Positions 7,163 through 15,246 of a stretch of DNA of 64,000 nt are shown here, piece after piece (within the stretch, counting starts at the first letter, position 1; the number at the start of each line of letters is the position of its first letter). This stretch comes from DASTFY01 sp963813375 (GTDB taxonomy: Bacteria > Actinomycetota > Acidimicrobiia > Acidimicrobiales > Ilumatobacteraceae): assembly GCA_963813375.1 (NCBI GenBank), contig CAWEYT010000015.1, positions 248,001 to 312,000 on the forward strand. Direction: 5' to 3'. Under the pieces are notes generated by a model. That model saw nothing but the letters and a program-made list of their open reading frames with translations. It had not been told where the DNA came from and searched no databases. The translations under genes and the position numbers were made by a program.

Positions 7163-10100
7163 GTGGGCTTCAACAACCCGTTGATGCCGTGGAAGGAGCT
7201 GGAGCGGCGGCTCTCCAACGGGCGGACGCTCGGCTCGCCGAGCTGGAACGCCGGCGGTGACGGCCCGGCGTGGAGCCGCAAGCGCCAGCCCTTCGAGCCC
7301 GCCGATCCCGATCGGGGGCGGTCACGGCCGGCCGGCACGGTGCCCTACGCCGAGCTGCACTGCCACTCGAACTTCAGCTTCCTGGACGGCGCCTCCCACC
7401 CCGAGGAGCTGGCCGAGGAAGCGGCTCGGCTGGGGTTGGAGGCCCTGGCCCTCACCGACCACGACGGGCTGTACGGCGTGGTGCGCTTCGCCGAGGCGGC
7501 CCGGGCGGTCGGCGTGCCCACGGTGTTCGGGGCCGAGCTGTCCCTCGGTGTGGAGGCCCCTCAGAACGGGGTGGCCGATCCGATGGGTCACCATCTCGTC
7601 GTCCTCGCCGACGGTCCGGAGGGGTACGCCCGCCTGGCCCGGGCCATCAGCCTGGGTCAGCTGGCGGGGGAGAAGGGCGCCCCCCGCTTCGCCCTGGAGG
7701 AGCTGGCCGGGATCGGGCGGGGCCACTGGTGGGTGCTCACGGCCTGCCGCAAGGGGACGGTCCCGGCGGCCCTGATCGATCACGGTCCTGCCGCGGCCGG
7801 GCGCGAGCTCCACCGGTTGGTGGAGGCGTTCGGGCGGGATCGTGTGGTGGTCGAGCTGTGGGACCACGGGGACCCGCTGGACTCGGCCCGCAACGACGCC
7901 CTGGCCGAGCTGGCCGCTCGCCAGGAGGTGGCCTGCATCGCCACCGGCAACGCGCACTACGCCACGCCCGCCCACCGGCCCCTGGCCACGGCGCTGGCCG
8001 CGGTGCGGGCCCGTCGCAGCCTGGACGAGCTGGACCCGTGGCTGCCGGCGGCCGGAGCCGCCCACCTCCGCTCGGGGGCGGAGATGGCCCGGCGCTTCGC
8101 CCGGTACCCGGGCGCGGTCGAGCGGGCGGTGGAGATCGGGCGGGCGGCGGCGTTCGACCTGACGCTGGTGGCGCCGTCGCTCCCACCGTTCCCGTGTTCC
8201 GACGGTCACACCGAGATGAGCTACCTGCGCCAGCTGGTCGAGGAGGGAGCCACCCGCCGCTACGGACCTCGCCCCCGGGACGGTCGGGACTCGCTGGCCT
8301 GGCGGACCATCGACCACGAGCTCGACGTCATCGAGACCCTGGGCTTCCCCGGCTACTTCCTGGTCGTGTGGGACATCGTGGAGTTCTGCCGCCGGAACGA
8401 CATCTACTGCCAGGGGCGGGGGAGCGCGGCCAACAGCGCCGTCTGCTACGCGCTCGGCGTCACCAAGGCGGATGCGGTGTCCCTCGGCCTGCTGTTCGAG
8501 CGCTTCCTGTCCCCCGAGCGCGACGGGCCGCCCGACATCGACCTCGACATCGAGTCCGACCGGCGGGAGGAGGCCATCCAGCACGTCTACCGCACCCACG
8601 GGCGCCACCACACGGCCCAGGTGGCCAACGTCATCACCTACCGGGCCCGCTCCGCCGTGCGGGACATGGCCAAGGCCATGGGGTTCGCCCCCGGCCAGCA
8701 GGACGCCTGGAGCAAGCAGGTGGACGCGTGGGGCCGGGTGGAGGTCACCGAGGCCCAGCGGGACCCGGCCTCCCTGGGCGGCGGCCCCGCCCACGACATC
8801 CCGGCCACCGTGCTGGACCTGGCCAAGCAGGTGGAGGACTTCCCCCGCCACCTGGGCATCCACTCCGGGGGCATGGTCATCTGCGACCGGCCCGTCATCG
8901 AGGTGTGCCCGGTGGAGTGGGCCCGCATGGAGAACCGCAGCGTCCTGCAGTGGGACAAGGACGACTGCGCGGCCGTCGGCCTGGTCAAGTTCGACCTGCT
9001 GGGCCTGGGGATGCTCTCCGCCCTGCACTACGCCGTCGACCTCATCCGCGACCACCGGGGCTACGAGGTGGACCTGGCCGCCATCCCCCAGGAGCCCGAG
9101 GTGTACGAGATGCTGTGCCGGGCCGACTCCGTCGGGGTGTTCCAGGTGGAGTCCCGGGCCCAGATGGCCACCCTGCCCCGGCTCCGCCCCCGCGAGTTCT
9201 ACGACCTGGTGGTGGAGGTGGCGCTCATCCGTCCCGGCCCCATCCAGGGCGGGTCCGTCCACCCGTACATCCGGCGCCGCAACGGCCAGGAACCGGTCAC
9301 CTACCTCCACCCCCTGCTCGAGAACAGCCTGAAGAAGACCCTCGGGGTGCCGCTGTTCCAGGAGCAGCTGATGCAGATGGCCATCGACGTGGCCGGGTTC
9401 ACCCCGGCCGAGGCGGACGAGCTGCGCCAGGCCATGGGATCCAAACGCAGCCGGACCCGCATGGAGCGGCTGCGGGCGCGGCTGTACGAGGGCATGGCCG
9501 AGCGGGGGATCACCGGCGAGGTGGCCGACGAGATCTTCGTGAAGATGTCGGCCTTCGCCAACTACGGCTTCCCCGAGAGCCACAGCGTCTCGTTCGCCTA
9601 CCTGGTGTACGCCTCCTCGTGGATCAAGCTGCACGAGCCGGCGGCGTTCTGCGCCGCCCTGGTGAACGCGCAACCGATGGGCTTCTACGCCCCCCACTCG
9701 CTGGTGCAGGACGCCCGCCGGCACGGGGTGGTGGTGCGCACGCCGGACCTCAACGCCTCTTCCGCCGGAGCGGTGCTCGAGCCCTGCCCCGGCAGCCACA
9801 ACGACGTGGCCGTGCGCCTCGGGCTGGGATCCATCCGCGGGCTGGCATCCGCTCGGGCGCCCAGCTCGGAGCTGGCGGCGGAGATCGCCGCCGGCCGGCC
9901 CTACGAGGACCTCGAGGATCTGGTCCGCCGGGTGCCGGGCCTGCGGTTGCCCCAGCTCGAGGCCATGGCCACCGCCGGTGCCTTCGGGTGCTTCGGGTTG
10001 GAGCGGCGGGAGGCGCTGTGGGCGGTGGGCGCGCTCTCCCAGTCCCGCCCCGACCGCCTGGCCGGCGTGGTCACCGGCGCCCATGCCCCCACCCTGCCGG

Positions 10101-10516
10101 GCATGACCCCGGTGGAGGAGTCCGTGGCGGACCTGTGGGCCACCGGGGTCTCGCCCGAGGGCCACCCGACGCAGTTCCTGCGCCAGCGCCTGACCACCCT
10201 CGGGGTGGTGACGGCGATGGGCCTGTGGGACGTGACGCCGGGGGAACGGGTGCTGGTGGGCGGTGTCGTCACGCACCGTCAGCGTCCGATGACCGCGCAG
10301 GGCACCACCTTCCTCAACCTGGAGGACGAGACCGGGCTCATCAACGTGGTGTGCTCGAAGGGGTGTTGGTCCCGGTACCGGCGGGTGGCCAGGGACGCGC
10401 CGGCGCTCCTCATCCGTGGCCGGCTGGAGCGCAGCGAGGGGGTGATCAACGTCGTGGCCGACCGGCTGGACCCACTCCCCGTGGCCGCGCATGTCGAAAG
10501 TCGCGATTTTCGGTAG
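7163..10516 (+). CDS. dnaE2: Error-prone DNA polymerase III alpha subunit DnaE2
   Basis: The 1117-residue C-family polymerase has the length expected of DnaE2. An N-terminal PHP domain opens with ELHCHSNFSFLDGAS and LTDHDGLYG. The catalytic aspartates are in PPDIDLDIES. The finger region includes PGPIQGGSVHPYIRRRNG. A C-terminal OB-fold reads TTFLNLEDETGLINVV. Family knowledge: DnaE2 performs damage-induced mutagenic synthesis with ImuA' and ImuB, and it lacks tight clamp binding of its own. The GTG start is set by the promoter 6 nt upstream. It is separated from the imuA'-imuB pair by five unrelated genes, so the cassette is split. It is under direct LexA control through the box at 7136-7151. 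Confidence 0.95.
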   Translation: MGFNNPLMPWKELERRLSNGRTLGSPSWNAGGDGPAWSRKRQPFEPADPDRGRSRPAGTVPYAELHCHSNFSFLDGASHPEELAEEAARLGLEALALTDHDGLYGVVRFAEAARAVGVPTVFGAELSLGVEAPQNGVADPMGHHLVVLADGPEGYARLARAISLGQLAGEKGAPRFALEELAGIGRGHWWVLTACRKGTVPAALIDHGPAAAGRELHRLVEAFGRDRVVVELWDHGDPLDSARNDALAELAARQEVACIATGNAHYATPAHRPLATALAAVRARRSLDELDPWLPAAGAAHLRSGAEMARRFARYPGAVERAVEIGRAAAFDLTLVAPSLPPFPCSDGHTEMSYLRQLVEEGATRRYGPRPRDGRDSLAWRTIDHELDVIETLGFPGYFLVVWDIVEFCRRNDIYCQGRGSAANSAVCYALGVTKADAVSLGLLFERFLSPERDGPPDIDLDIESDRREEAIQHVYRTHGRHHTAQVANVITYRARSAVRDMAKAMGFAPGQQDAWSKQVDAWGRVEVTEAQRDPASLGGGPAHDIPATVLDLAKQVEDFPRHLGIHSGGMVICDRPVIEVCPVEWARMENRSVLQWDKDDCAAVGLVKFDLLGLGMLSALHYAVDLIRDHRGYEVDLAAIPQEPEVYEMLCRADSVGVFQVESRAQMATLPRLRPREFYDLVVEVALIRPGPIQGGSVHPYIRRRNGQEPVTYLHPLLENSLKKTLGVPLFQEQLMQMAIDVAGFTPAEADELRQAMGSKRSRTRMERLRARLYEGMAERGITGEVADEIFVKMSAFANYGFPESHSVSFAYLVYASSWIKLHEPAAFCAALVNAQPMGFYAPHSLVQDARRHGVVVRTPDLNASSAGAVLEPCPGSHNDVAVRLGLGSIRGLASARAPSSELAAEIAAGRPYEDLEDLVRRVPGLRLPQLEAMATAGAFGCFGLERREALWAVGALSQSRPDRLAGVVTGAHAPTLPGMTPVEESVADLWATGVSPEGHPTQFLRQRLTTLGVVTAMGLWDVTPGERVLVGGVVTHRQRPMTAQGTTFLNLEDETGLINVVCSKGCWSRYRRVARDAPALLIRGRLERSEGVINVVADRLDPLPVAAHVESRDFR

Positions 10517-10538
10517 CGATTGTTGCGATTGTTGCGAT
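10516..10538 (+). repeat. Short tandem repeat GCGATTGTT (2.5 copies)
   Basis: GCGATTGTT at 10516-10524 and 10525-10533 is followed by GCGAT. It lies in the AT-richer gap after the dnaE2 stop and upstream of the 10599 lipoprotein, where its promoter would be. No well-spaced -35/-10 pair was convincing. Confidence 0.6.
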
Positions 10539-10598
10539 CTCAACGACTATCGTTCACCGAACCGTCATACGACAGCACACGGACGAGAGGGGCGCGAC

Positions 10599-11274
10599 TT
10601 GCGGCGGACCAGCACGATGATGGCGATCTCGGGTGCGATCCTGGCCCTGGCCTTCGGAACAGCCTGCGAACCGACTCCGCCTCCAGGGAAACCCAGGGAT
10701 CGTCGTGGAAGGGCCGATGTGGTCCTTCGACACCGTCGTCGTGAGGGGCACGGGCTGCGATCCGGCCCATCCCGCCGGGCCTCGTGTGCAGATCTGGCCG
10801 GCCGGCACGAACAGCGTCATCGAGCTCCGGGCCATGGGCAGCGCGGCGGCGGCCGTCCGTCCCGACGGGACCGTGGCCGTGACCTTCCAGACCCCGCTGC
10901 TGGCGCCCGGTGCCTACGTCGCCAACCTGATCTGCACCGGCTCGCTCACCAACGTCCCCACCACCCCCGTCAACGTCATCGCCGGAGCGGCTCCCCAAGC
11001 CGCGGTGTCCGTCACCAGCCCGGCGCACGCAGGGGGCGCCGCCACCCTGACGGCGCGGGGTTGCGGGCGCTCGGCCAACGGTGAGGTCCAGGCCGCCGTC
11101 CAGGTGCTGGGTGCGTCGTCGAGCTTCAGCTTCTACGGCGCGACCCGGTCCGACGGCACGGTCGTCCAGGGCTTCGGCATCCCGGCCACCGCGGCGAAGG
11201 GCACCTACACGGTGCAGGTCAACTGCGGCCGGAACCCGAGTCAGATCGCGTCGACCCGCCTGCAGGTCGTCTGA
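10599..11274 (+). CDS. Secreted lipoprotein with two Ig-like repeats (frameshifted near 10694)
   Basis: TTG at 10599 follows a GAGAGGGG ribosome-binding stretch and gives a signal peptide ending AFGTACEP, a lipobox. The frame then shifts by one base at a GGAAACCCAGGG run, and the protein continues as GIVVEGPMWSFDTVVVRGTG. The mature part, about 200 residues, contains two similar beta-rich segments: VRGTGCDP...VNLICTG-like and LTARGCGRSANGE...VQVNCGR. Each has a pair of cysteines, as in immunoglobulin-like surface repeats. It ends inside a tandem hairpin array. The function is unknown; a cell-surface structural or binding role is inference. Confidence 0.65.
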
Positions 11275-11346
11275 CGCTTCAAGCGTCGTCAGGTCGTCTG
11301 ACGCTCTCAAGCGTCGTCAGGTCGTCTGACGCTCTCAAGCATCGTC
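11264..11346. repeat. Three tandem 27-28-bp repeats forming terminator-like hairpins
   Basis: The unit begins AGGTCGTCTGACGCT. Copies lie at 11264-11290, 11291-11318 and 11319-11346; the first is 1 bp short and the third has one mismatch. Each contains a GACGC...GCGTC stem around a TTCAA or TCTCAA loop. The stop codons of the two convergent genes lie in copies 1 and 3, so the array probably terminates both transcripts. Confidence 0.8.
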
Positions 11347-11628
11347 GGGGCGGTCGTTCAGTCCGTCATTGAAGGCCTGGTAGACCTCGTAGATCTCCTT
11401 GCACTTCTGGCACAGCGGGAGTTGCTTGGGGTCGCGTGACGGCACCCAGACGTGCCCGCACAGGGCCTCGATCGGGGTGCCGTAGATGCGAGCTTCGAGC
11501 ACCTTGGCCGCCGCGCTCTCGTCGGGCTCCGTCTTCACGATGTGGGCCATGGCCGGTTCGCCGGTCTGCAGGTCCTCGTCCTGGACAGGGATCGTCTCGA
11601 CGACTTGCTGCGTCACCAGTTCGGGCAC
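11335..11628 (-). CDS. DUF3039 family protein
   Basis: The 97-residue cytoplasmic protein matches the actinobacterial DUF3039 family. It has AHIVK near residue 28, the core EARIYGTPIEALCGHVWVPS, and the ending LPLCQKCKEIYE with a CxxC pair. The separate Cys in ALCGH plus the CxxC suggests a small zinc site. The biochemical role of the family is not known. It starts with GTG and converges on the upstream lipoprotein, sharing the tandem hairpin array at its 3' end. Length and motif order are normal for the family. Confidence 0.85.
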   Translation of the reverse strand: MPELVTQQVVETIPVQDEDLQTGEPAMAHIVKTEPDESAAAKVLEARIYGTPIEALCGHVWVPSRDPKQLPLCQKCKEIYEVYQAFNDGLNDRPDDA

Positions 11629-11687
11629 GATCGAAAGTCAATCACGGCCTCGCCCGCGTTCCGACCAGCGCCGGCGGGCCTCGGCGG

Positions 11688-11693
11688 TAGACT
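11688..11693 (+). promoter_or_regulatory. -10 element (TAGACT) for the 42-residue ORF
   Basis: TAGACT is followed by 7 nt and then GTG at 11701, the leaderless spacing seen throughout the window. Confidence 0.4.
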
Positions 11694-11700
11694 CTGCGTC

Positions 11701-11829
11701 GTGATCTGGGCCATCGCCACCGCTGCGGCCGCCGCCGCTGCCGCGTGGGCCGCCACCAGGGCGGCCGGTTCCCGCCGCCCGGCGCCCCTGTTGATCCCGG
11801 TCCGCAGCCGCCGCGCCCGCCGTCGCTGA
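11701..11829 (+). CDS. Possible 42-residue single-pass membrane miniprotein
   Basis: GTG at 11701 opens a short frame whose first 18 residues are almost entirely Ala, Ile and Trp (VIWAIATAAAAAAAAWAA). A basic tail ending in an arginine cluster follows. That gives one membrane helix with a positive cytoplasmic end. The main support is the TAGACT hexamer exactly 7 nt upstream of the GTG. The composition could also be chance in GC-rich DNA. No similarity is recognised. Confidence 0.35.
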   Translation: MIWAIATAAAAAAAAWAATRAAGSRRPAPLLIPVRSRRARRR

Positions 11830-11850
11830 AACCTCCGCCGGCCAGCGGCG

Positions 11851-11856
11851 TACCCT
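11851..11856 (+). promoter_or_regulatory. -10 element (TACCCT) for the decayed gene at 11864
   Basis: TACCCT is 7 nt upstream of the GTG at 11864. The promoter appears intact although the gene behind it is broken in many places. Confidence 0.45.
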
Positions 11857-11863
11857 GACGCCG

Positions 11864-13131
11864 GTGCGGTGGGTACGCGGGTCCCTCATCGTCGGGGCCT
11901 TGGTCGCGGCGCTGGCCGCCCTGATCGGTGGCCCCCTGCTGCACCCCGCCCACGCCACCGTCGACACGGACGTGCTCATCGAGGATGCCGGGCCGGGGTT
12001 CGAGCAGGCCGGTGACCAGACGGGCCGCGGGAGGCACGGCCAGCCGTACGTTCGTGCATCCCGGCCGGCCAGTTGGTCCTTCAGTACACGCCGCTCGCCG
12101 AGGACATGGATGCGGCGCAGTTCTTCGCGTTCATGGAGCAGGCGGACCCGGGATTCTCCGGGCTCGTCCGCGTCGACGTGCCGGGACTGCCTCTGGCCCG
12201 CTGGTCGGCCACGGAAGGGGTGGAGCCGGCCGAGCCCCGGTGGTGATCGTCATGTTCGCCAGCCGCACCGGGATCTTCACCGCGCTGCTGAGCAGCGACA
12301 ACGTCGATGCGCTGCCGCCGGTGGACACCCTGCTCGACGTGGCCCGGCGGCAGATCGAACGGGCCGGCGGCCCTCCCGATACCTCCGGCCCGTCGAGACG
12401 CGCGGTGGCGATCACCCCGGACCCGGAGCTGGAGGCGTTGCTGCCCGAGGATCCCGATCCCAGGGTTCGGGCTGACGCAACCCGTCACCGTCTCGGGGGT
12501 GGACGAGATCCCGGACGCGGTCGGCATCGATCCCGAGGTCGTGTCCTTCCTCGAGCAACCGATCCCGCACCGCGGTGCGGGTGTGGGCAAATCCGGAGAC
12601 CGGTTTGACGCGCAGCCGTCGGGCTTACGGAGTACCCGTACAACGTGTTCGCGGCGGCGGCGCTCGCGGCCAGCATCGACGATCGACGAGGCGGAGGCCC
12701 GCGCCTTCAGAGGTACCGAGGACATCGCCGACGTCCATACGTTCCTGGGGACGGGCGACAAGGACGGATCAGGCCGGGGCCGACGCCTGCGCCGCGGGCG
12801 GCTCAGCGCCATCGTGCTCGTCCAGGCGGGTGACGGCGGTATCCAGGAGGCGGCGGGTGCGGTCGTCGACCTGACCCGTCAGCTCGACGGCCGAGCCTGC
12901 CGGCGGAGGCCAGTGCTCCGTACCGCTTCCCGTCCCCGCCATCGACCTTCGCCGGCCTGGCCGTGACGTCGGCCGCGGTCACCGCGGCCGGCTTGGCGTC
13001 CGTCGGCGTGGGGCGGGCCCGGGCCTGGACGCTGCGCCGGTCCGACGCCAGCCACGGCCCCGGCCGTCGTCCTGGCCCCGCCCGCGCCAGGACCGGCGCC
13101 GACAGCGGTTCCACCCACGCCCGCGGGAGGC
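11864..13131 (+). pseudogene. Heavily frameshifted gene for a secreted/membrane protein
   Basis: GTG at 11864 gives a clear signal peptide (SLIVGALVAALAALIGG, cleavage near AHA). Protein-like segments then jump between frames: LVLQYTPLAEDMDAAQFFAF (about 12074-12130), VIVMFASRTGIFTALLSSDN (about 12243-12300), TVSGVDEIPDAVGIDPEVVS (about 12485-12545), YPYNVFAAAALAAS (about 12632-12675), AFRGTEDIADVHTFLGTGDK (about 12703-12765) and a C-terminal membrane helix FAGLAVTSAAVTAAGLASVG (about 12949-13008). At least seven shifts fall in 1.2 kb, far more than in neighbouring genes. The reconstructed protein would have about 400 residues with a signal peptide and a C-terminal anchor, followed by a Pro/Ala-rich linker. 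The family is not recognised. It is either a true pseudogene or a very badly sequenced gene. Confidence 0.55.
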
Positions 13132-14223
13132 GTGGTGTCGCTGGACGCGGACGCCGCCAATCTGCGCCGGCGCGGCATCGTGGTCGTGGCCGCGCAGCTC
13201 ATCGCGCTCAACGTGATCATCATCTCGCTGGCCGGTGACTTCGCCTGGCCGGGCGTCGTCGTCGCGGTGCTCGGCCTGGCCGGCGGGCTCGGCTTCACGT
13301 CCTGGTGGCGGCGCAAGGAGCTCGGCGCCCTCGGCCCCAAGGGCAGCGGCAGTCCGTTCATCCTTCCCCGCCCGGCCGGCGCGCTGGTCGGCATCATCGC
13401 CCTGGCCGTCCTCGGTTTCGGCACGGCCTACGCGCTGAAGGGCATTCGCTACCTGCTGTTGAAGCCGACGCTGGCCCAGCTCCGCTGGTCGAACCTGCTG
13501 GGGCTGTCGCCCCGGGGCGTGGGGGTCGCGTTCGCCATCGGCGGCCTCATCGTCGCCGTCATCGGCGGGATTCTCTTCCGCATCGCCAGGGCCCTCGGCC
13601 GGGCGGACACCCGGAAGCTCCTGGCCGTCGACCGCCGGCCCCCGGTGCTGTACCTGCGGTCGTTCGGCGACGACTCGGTGCCCCTCGCCACCATCGCCTC
13701 GGCCCGGCGGCCGTTCTTCGAGCTGTTCTCGTTCCGCGGTCGTGACCCGTTCGAGGAGGCGGTCGCGTGGGAGTTCGCCACCTACGGACCGGTCGTGGCG
13801 GTGGGTCGGCCCGGGCACTCGCTGGCCTCGCTGGGCGCGGCACGGGAGCACCTGTCCGACGACACCTGGCAGGACCAGGTCGCCCAGCGGATGCACGACG
13901 CCCGCGCCGTGGTCGTGGCCACGGGCGAGACCCCCGGGCTCCGGTGGGAGGTCTCCCAGGTGGTGGCGGGAGGACACCTGGACAAGGCGGTGTTCGTCTT
14001 CCCGCCGCTGGACGGCGAGGCGCTCGCGCGCCGGTGGGAGTTCACGTCGACGGCGCTGGCCGCCGCCGGCGCGCCGGTCGGCCCGCTGCCGGCCGACGCC
14101 GGACTGATCCACACTGCGCAGGTGGCAGCCGACGGCGTCGTGACGGTCATGATCGCGACGCGTCGTGACGAGGCCTCGTACCGCACCGCGGTGGACCGAA
14201 CGATGGAGCGCCTGCTGGCCTGA
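13132..14223 (+). CDS. Four-helix membrane protein with a cytoplasmic possible TIR-like domain
   Basis: The 363-residue protein has four hydrophobic segments at roughly 15-35, 38-57, 83-103 and 125-147. A soluble domain begins PPVLYLRSFGDDS. The domain alternates strands and helices: VAWEFATYGPVVAVG, then DARAVVVATGETPGLRWEVS, then KAVFVFPPLD. The first strand plus acidic turn and the later Trp-Glu after a ser/gly-rich loop recall the TIR/SLOG type of nucleotide-binding fold, but this is pattern-level inference. GTG at 13132 is used; the frame stays open upstream through a Pro/Ala-rich stretch, so it could be continuous with the decayed gene. It is convergent with the HD-domain gene. Confidence 0.6.
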   Translation: MVSLDADAANLRRRGIVVVAAQLIALNVIIISLAGDFAWPGVVVAVLGLAGGLGFTSWWRRKELGALGPKGSGSPFILPRPAGALVGIIALAVLGFGTAYALKGIRYLLLKPTLAQLRWSNLLGLSPRGVGVAFAIGGLIVAVIGGILFRIARALGRADTRKLLAVDRRPPVLYLRSFGDDSVPLATIASARRPFFELFSFRGRDPFEEAVAWEFATYGPVVAVGRPGHSLASLGAAREHLSDDTWQDQVAQRMHDARAVVVATGETPGLRWEVSQVVAGGHLDKAVFVFPPLDGEALARRWEFTSTALAAAGAPVGPLPADAGLIHTAQVAADGVVTVMIATRRDEASYRTAVDRTMERLLA

Positions 14224-14238
14224 CCCGCCGAAGCCGGG

Positions 14239-14922
14239 TCAGCGTGCGGTGACGGCCAGGCGGCCAGCTCCGCCGCCAGGTTCGCTCGAGCCCGGTGCTC
14301 CTGTCGCCGCATGGGCGCGGTCAGGTAGATCGCGGGACGATCCAGGAAGGCGCGCAGCACCGAGGCCCGGCCGGCCCGCCAGGACGCGTCGTCGACGTGG
14401 GCGTACTCGGCCCGGACCCCGCGTGGCGTAGGCCTGGTAGCGGGAGGGCTCGGCGGCCAGGATGGCCAGGTCGGCATCGAGCACGACGGCGGTGTCGTTG
14501 CCGTCGGGGTCGGCGATCGGCGGCAGTCGGCGGCTGTCTGACGGCGGCGGCGTCTGATGTTGGGTGGCCATGATCAAGGACACGACGGTGTCCACCCGAG
14601 CCGCCGGGACCTCCAGCTCGGACAGGACGGCGCGGGCCAGCGCGGCGCTGTCGGCCTCGTTGGTCGCCGAGCGCGGGTCGTAGACCGCGTCGTGGAAGAA
14701 CAGCGCGAGGCGCACCGCCTCGGGGTCGGTCACTTCGACCTGGCCCATGAGCTCCTCGGCCGCGCCGAGCACGGCGGCCAGGTGCGTCACCGTGTGGTAA
14801 CGCCGCTGGGGCTCCCGGTAGCGGGCCAGGAGCCGCTCGAGGTGGTCGTCCGCGCGGCTCGTCCCGCCGCCCGAACCGTGCCCGACGGCCGCCTGCCACT
14901 GCGCTCGCAGCAGCTCCTCCAC
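14239..14922 (-). CDS. HD-domain predicted metal-dependent phosphohydrolase (frameshifted near 14425)
   Basis: RYHTVTHLAAVLGAAEEL and the HD dyad LFFHDAVYD identify the family of about 200-residue HD proteins often annotated as N-methyl-D-aspartate-receptor-like or nucleotide phosphohydrolases. The downstream VVLDADLAILAAEPSRYQAYA holds the final metal aspartate. One extra base near 14425 separates it from the continuation VRAEYAHVDDASWRAGRASV and LDRPAIYLTAP. The GTG start at 14922 is chosen because TAGGCT lies 7 nt upstream; longer starts would overlap the divergent DUF4031 gene. The exact 3' end is uncertain because the shifted frame runs past 14239 without a stop. Confidence 0.78.
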   Translation of the reverse strand: MEELLRAQWQAAVGHGSGGGTSRADDHLERLLARYREPQRRYHTVTHLAAVLGAAEELMGQVEVTDPEAVRLALFFHDAVYDPRSATNEADSAALARAVLSELEVPAARVDTVVSLIMATQHQTPPPSDSRRLPPIADPDGNDTAVVLDADLAILAAEPSRYQAYATRGPGRVRPRRRRVLAGRPGLGAARLPGSSRDLPDRAHAATGAPGSSEPGGGAGRLAVTAR

Positions 14923-14929
14923 CCGTGCC

Positions 14930-14935
14930 AGCCTA
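14930..14935 (-). promoter_or_regulatory. -10 element (TAGGCT) for the HD-domain gene
   Basis: TAGGCT on the minus strand is 7 nt upstream of the GTG at 14922. It lies in the 18-bp gap to the divergent gene at 14941. Confidence 0.45.
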
Positions 14936-14940
14936 CGGCG

Positions 14941-15223
14941 ATGGCCATCCTGGTCGATGAGCCGCTCTGGTGGTGGCGGGGTCAGCGCTGGTGCCACCTG
15001 GTGAGCGACGTCAGCCTCGCCGAGCTGCACGAGTTCGCGGCCGGCGTCGGCATCCCGGCTCGGGCGTTCCAGGGCGACCACTACGACATCCCCGAGGACC
15101 GCCGCGCCGAGGTGTTGGCCGCAGGGCGCGGTGCCGGTGCCGAGCCGCGAGCTGTTGGCGCGGCTACGGGCCGCGGGACTGCGGCTGTCCCCGGCGCAGC
15201 GGCGGGCCCGCGCCGGCGCCTGA
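14941..15223 (+). CDS. DUF4031 domain protein (frameshifted near 15127)
   Basis: The protein opens MAILVDEPLWWWRGQRWCHL and continues LAELHEFAAGVGIPARAFQG with HYDIPEDRRAEVLAAG. This is the signature of the small DUF4031 family, whose function is unknown. One extra C near 15127 moves the rest to another frame, where SRELLARLRAAGLRLSPAQR and a TGA at 15221 complete a normal family length of about 93 residues. It is divergent from the HD-domain gene, with only 18 bp between their start codons. Confidence 0.8.
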
Positions 15224-15246
15224 GCCCCGCCGGGCCGTGGAGGCGA

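Noticed and set aside
7322..10543. A 1073-residue minus-strand frame opposite dnaE2
   Set aside because: It is a shadow of dnaE2. It has low-complexity His/Gly/Val composition and no start context.
10491..10598. Upstream extension of the lipoprotein from 10491
   Set aside because: It would begin inside dnaE2 and encode a repeat-derived Cys/Asp-rich peptide before the signal sequence. TTG at 10599 has a ribosome site and a clean signal peptide.
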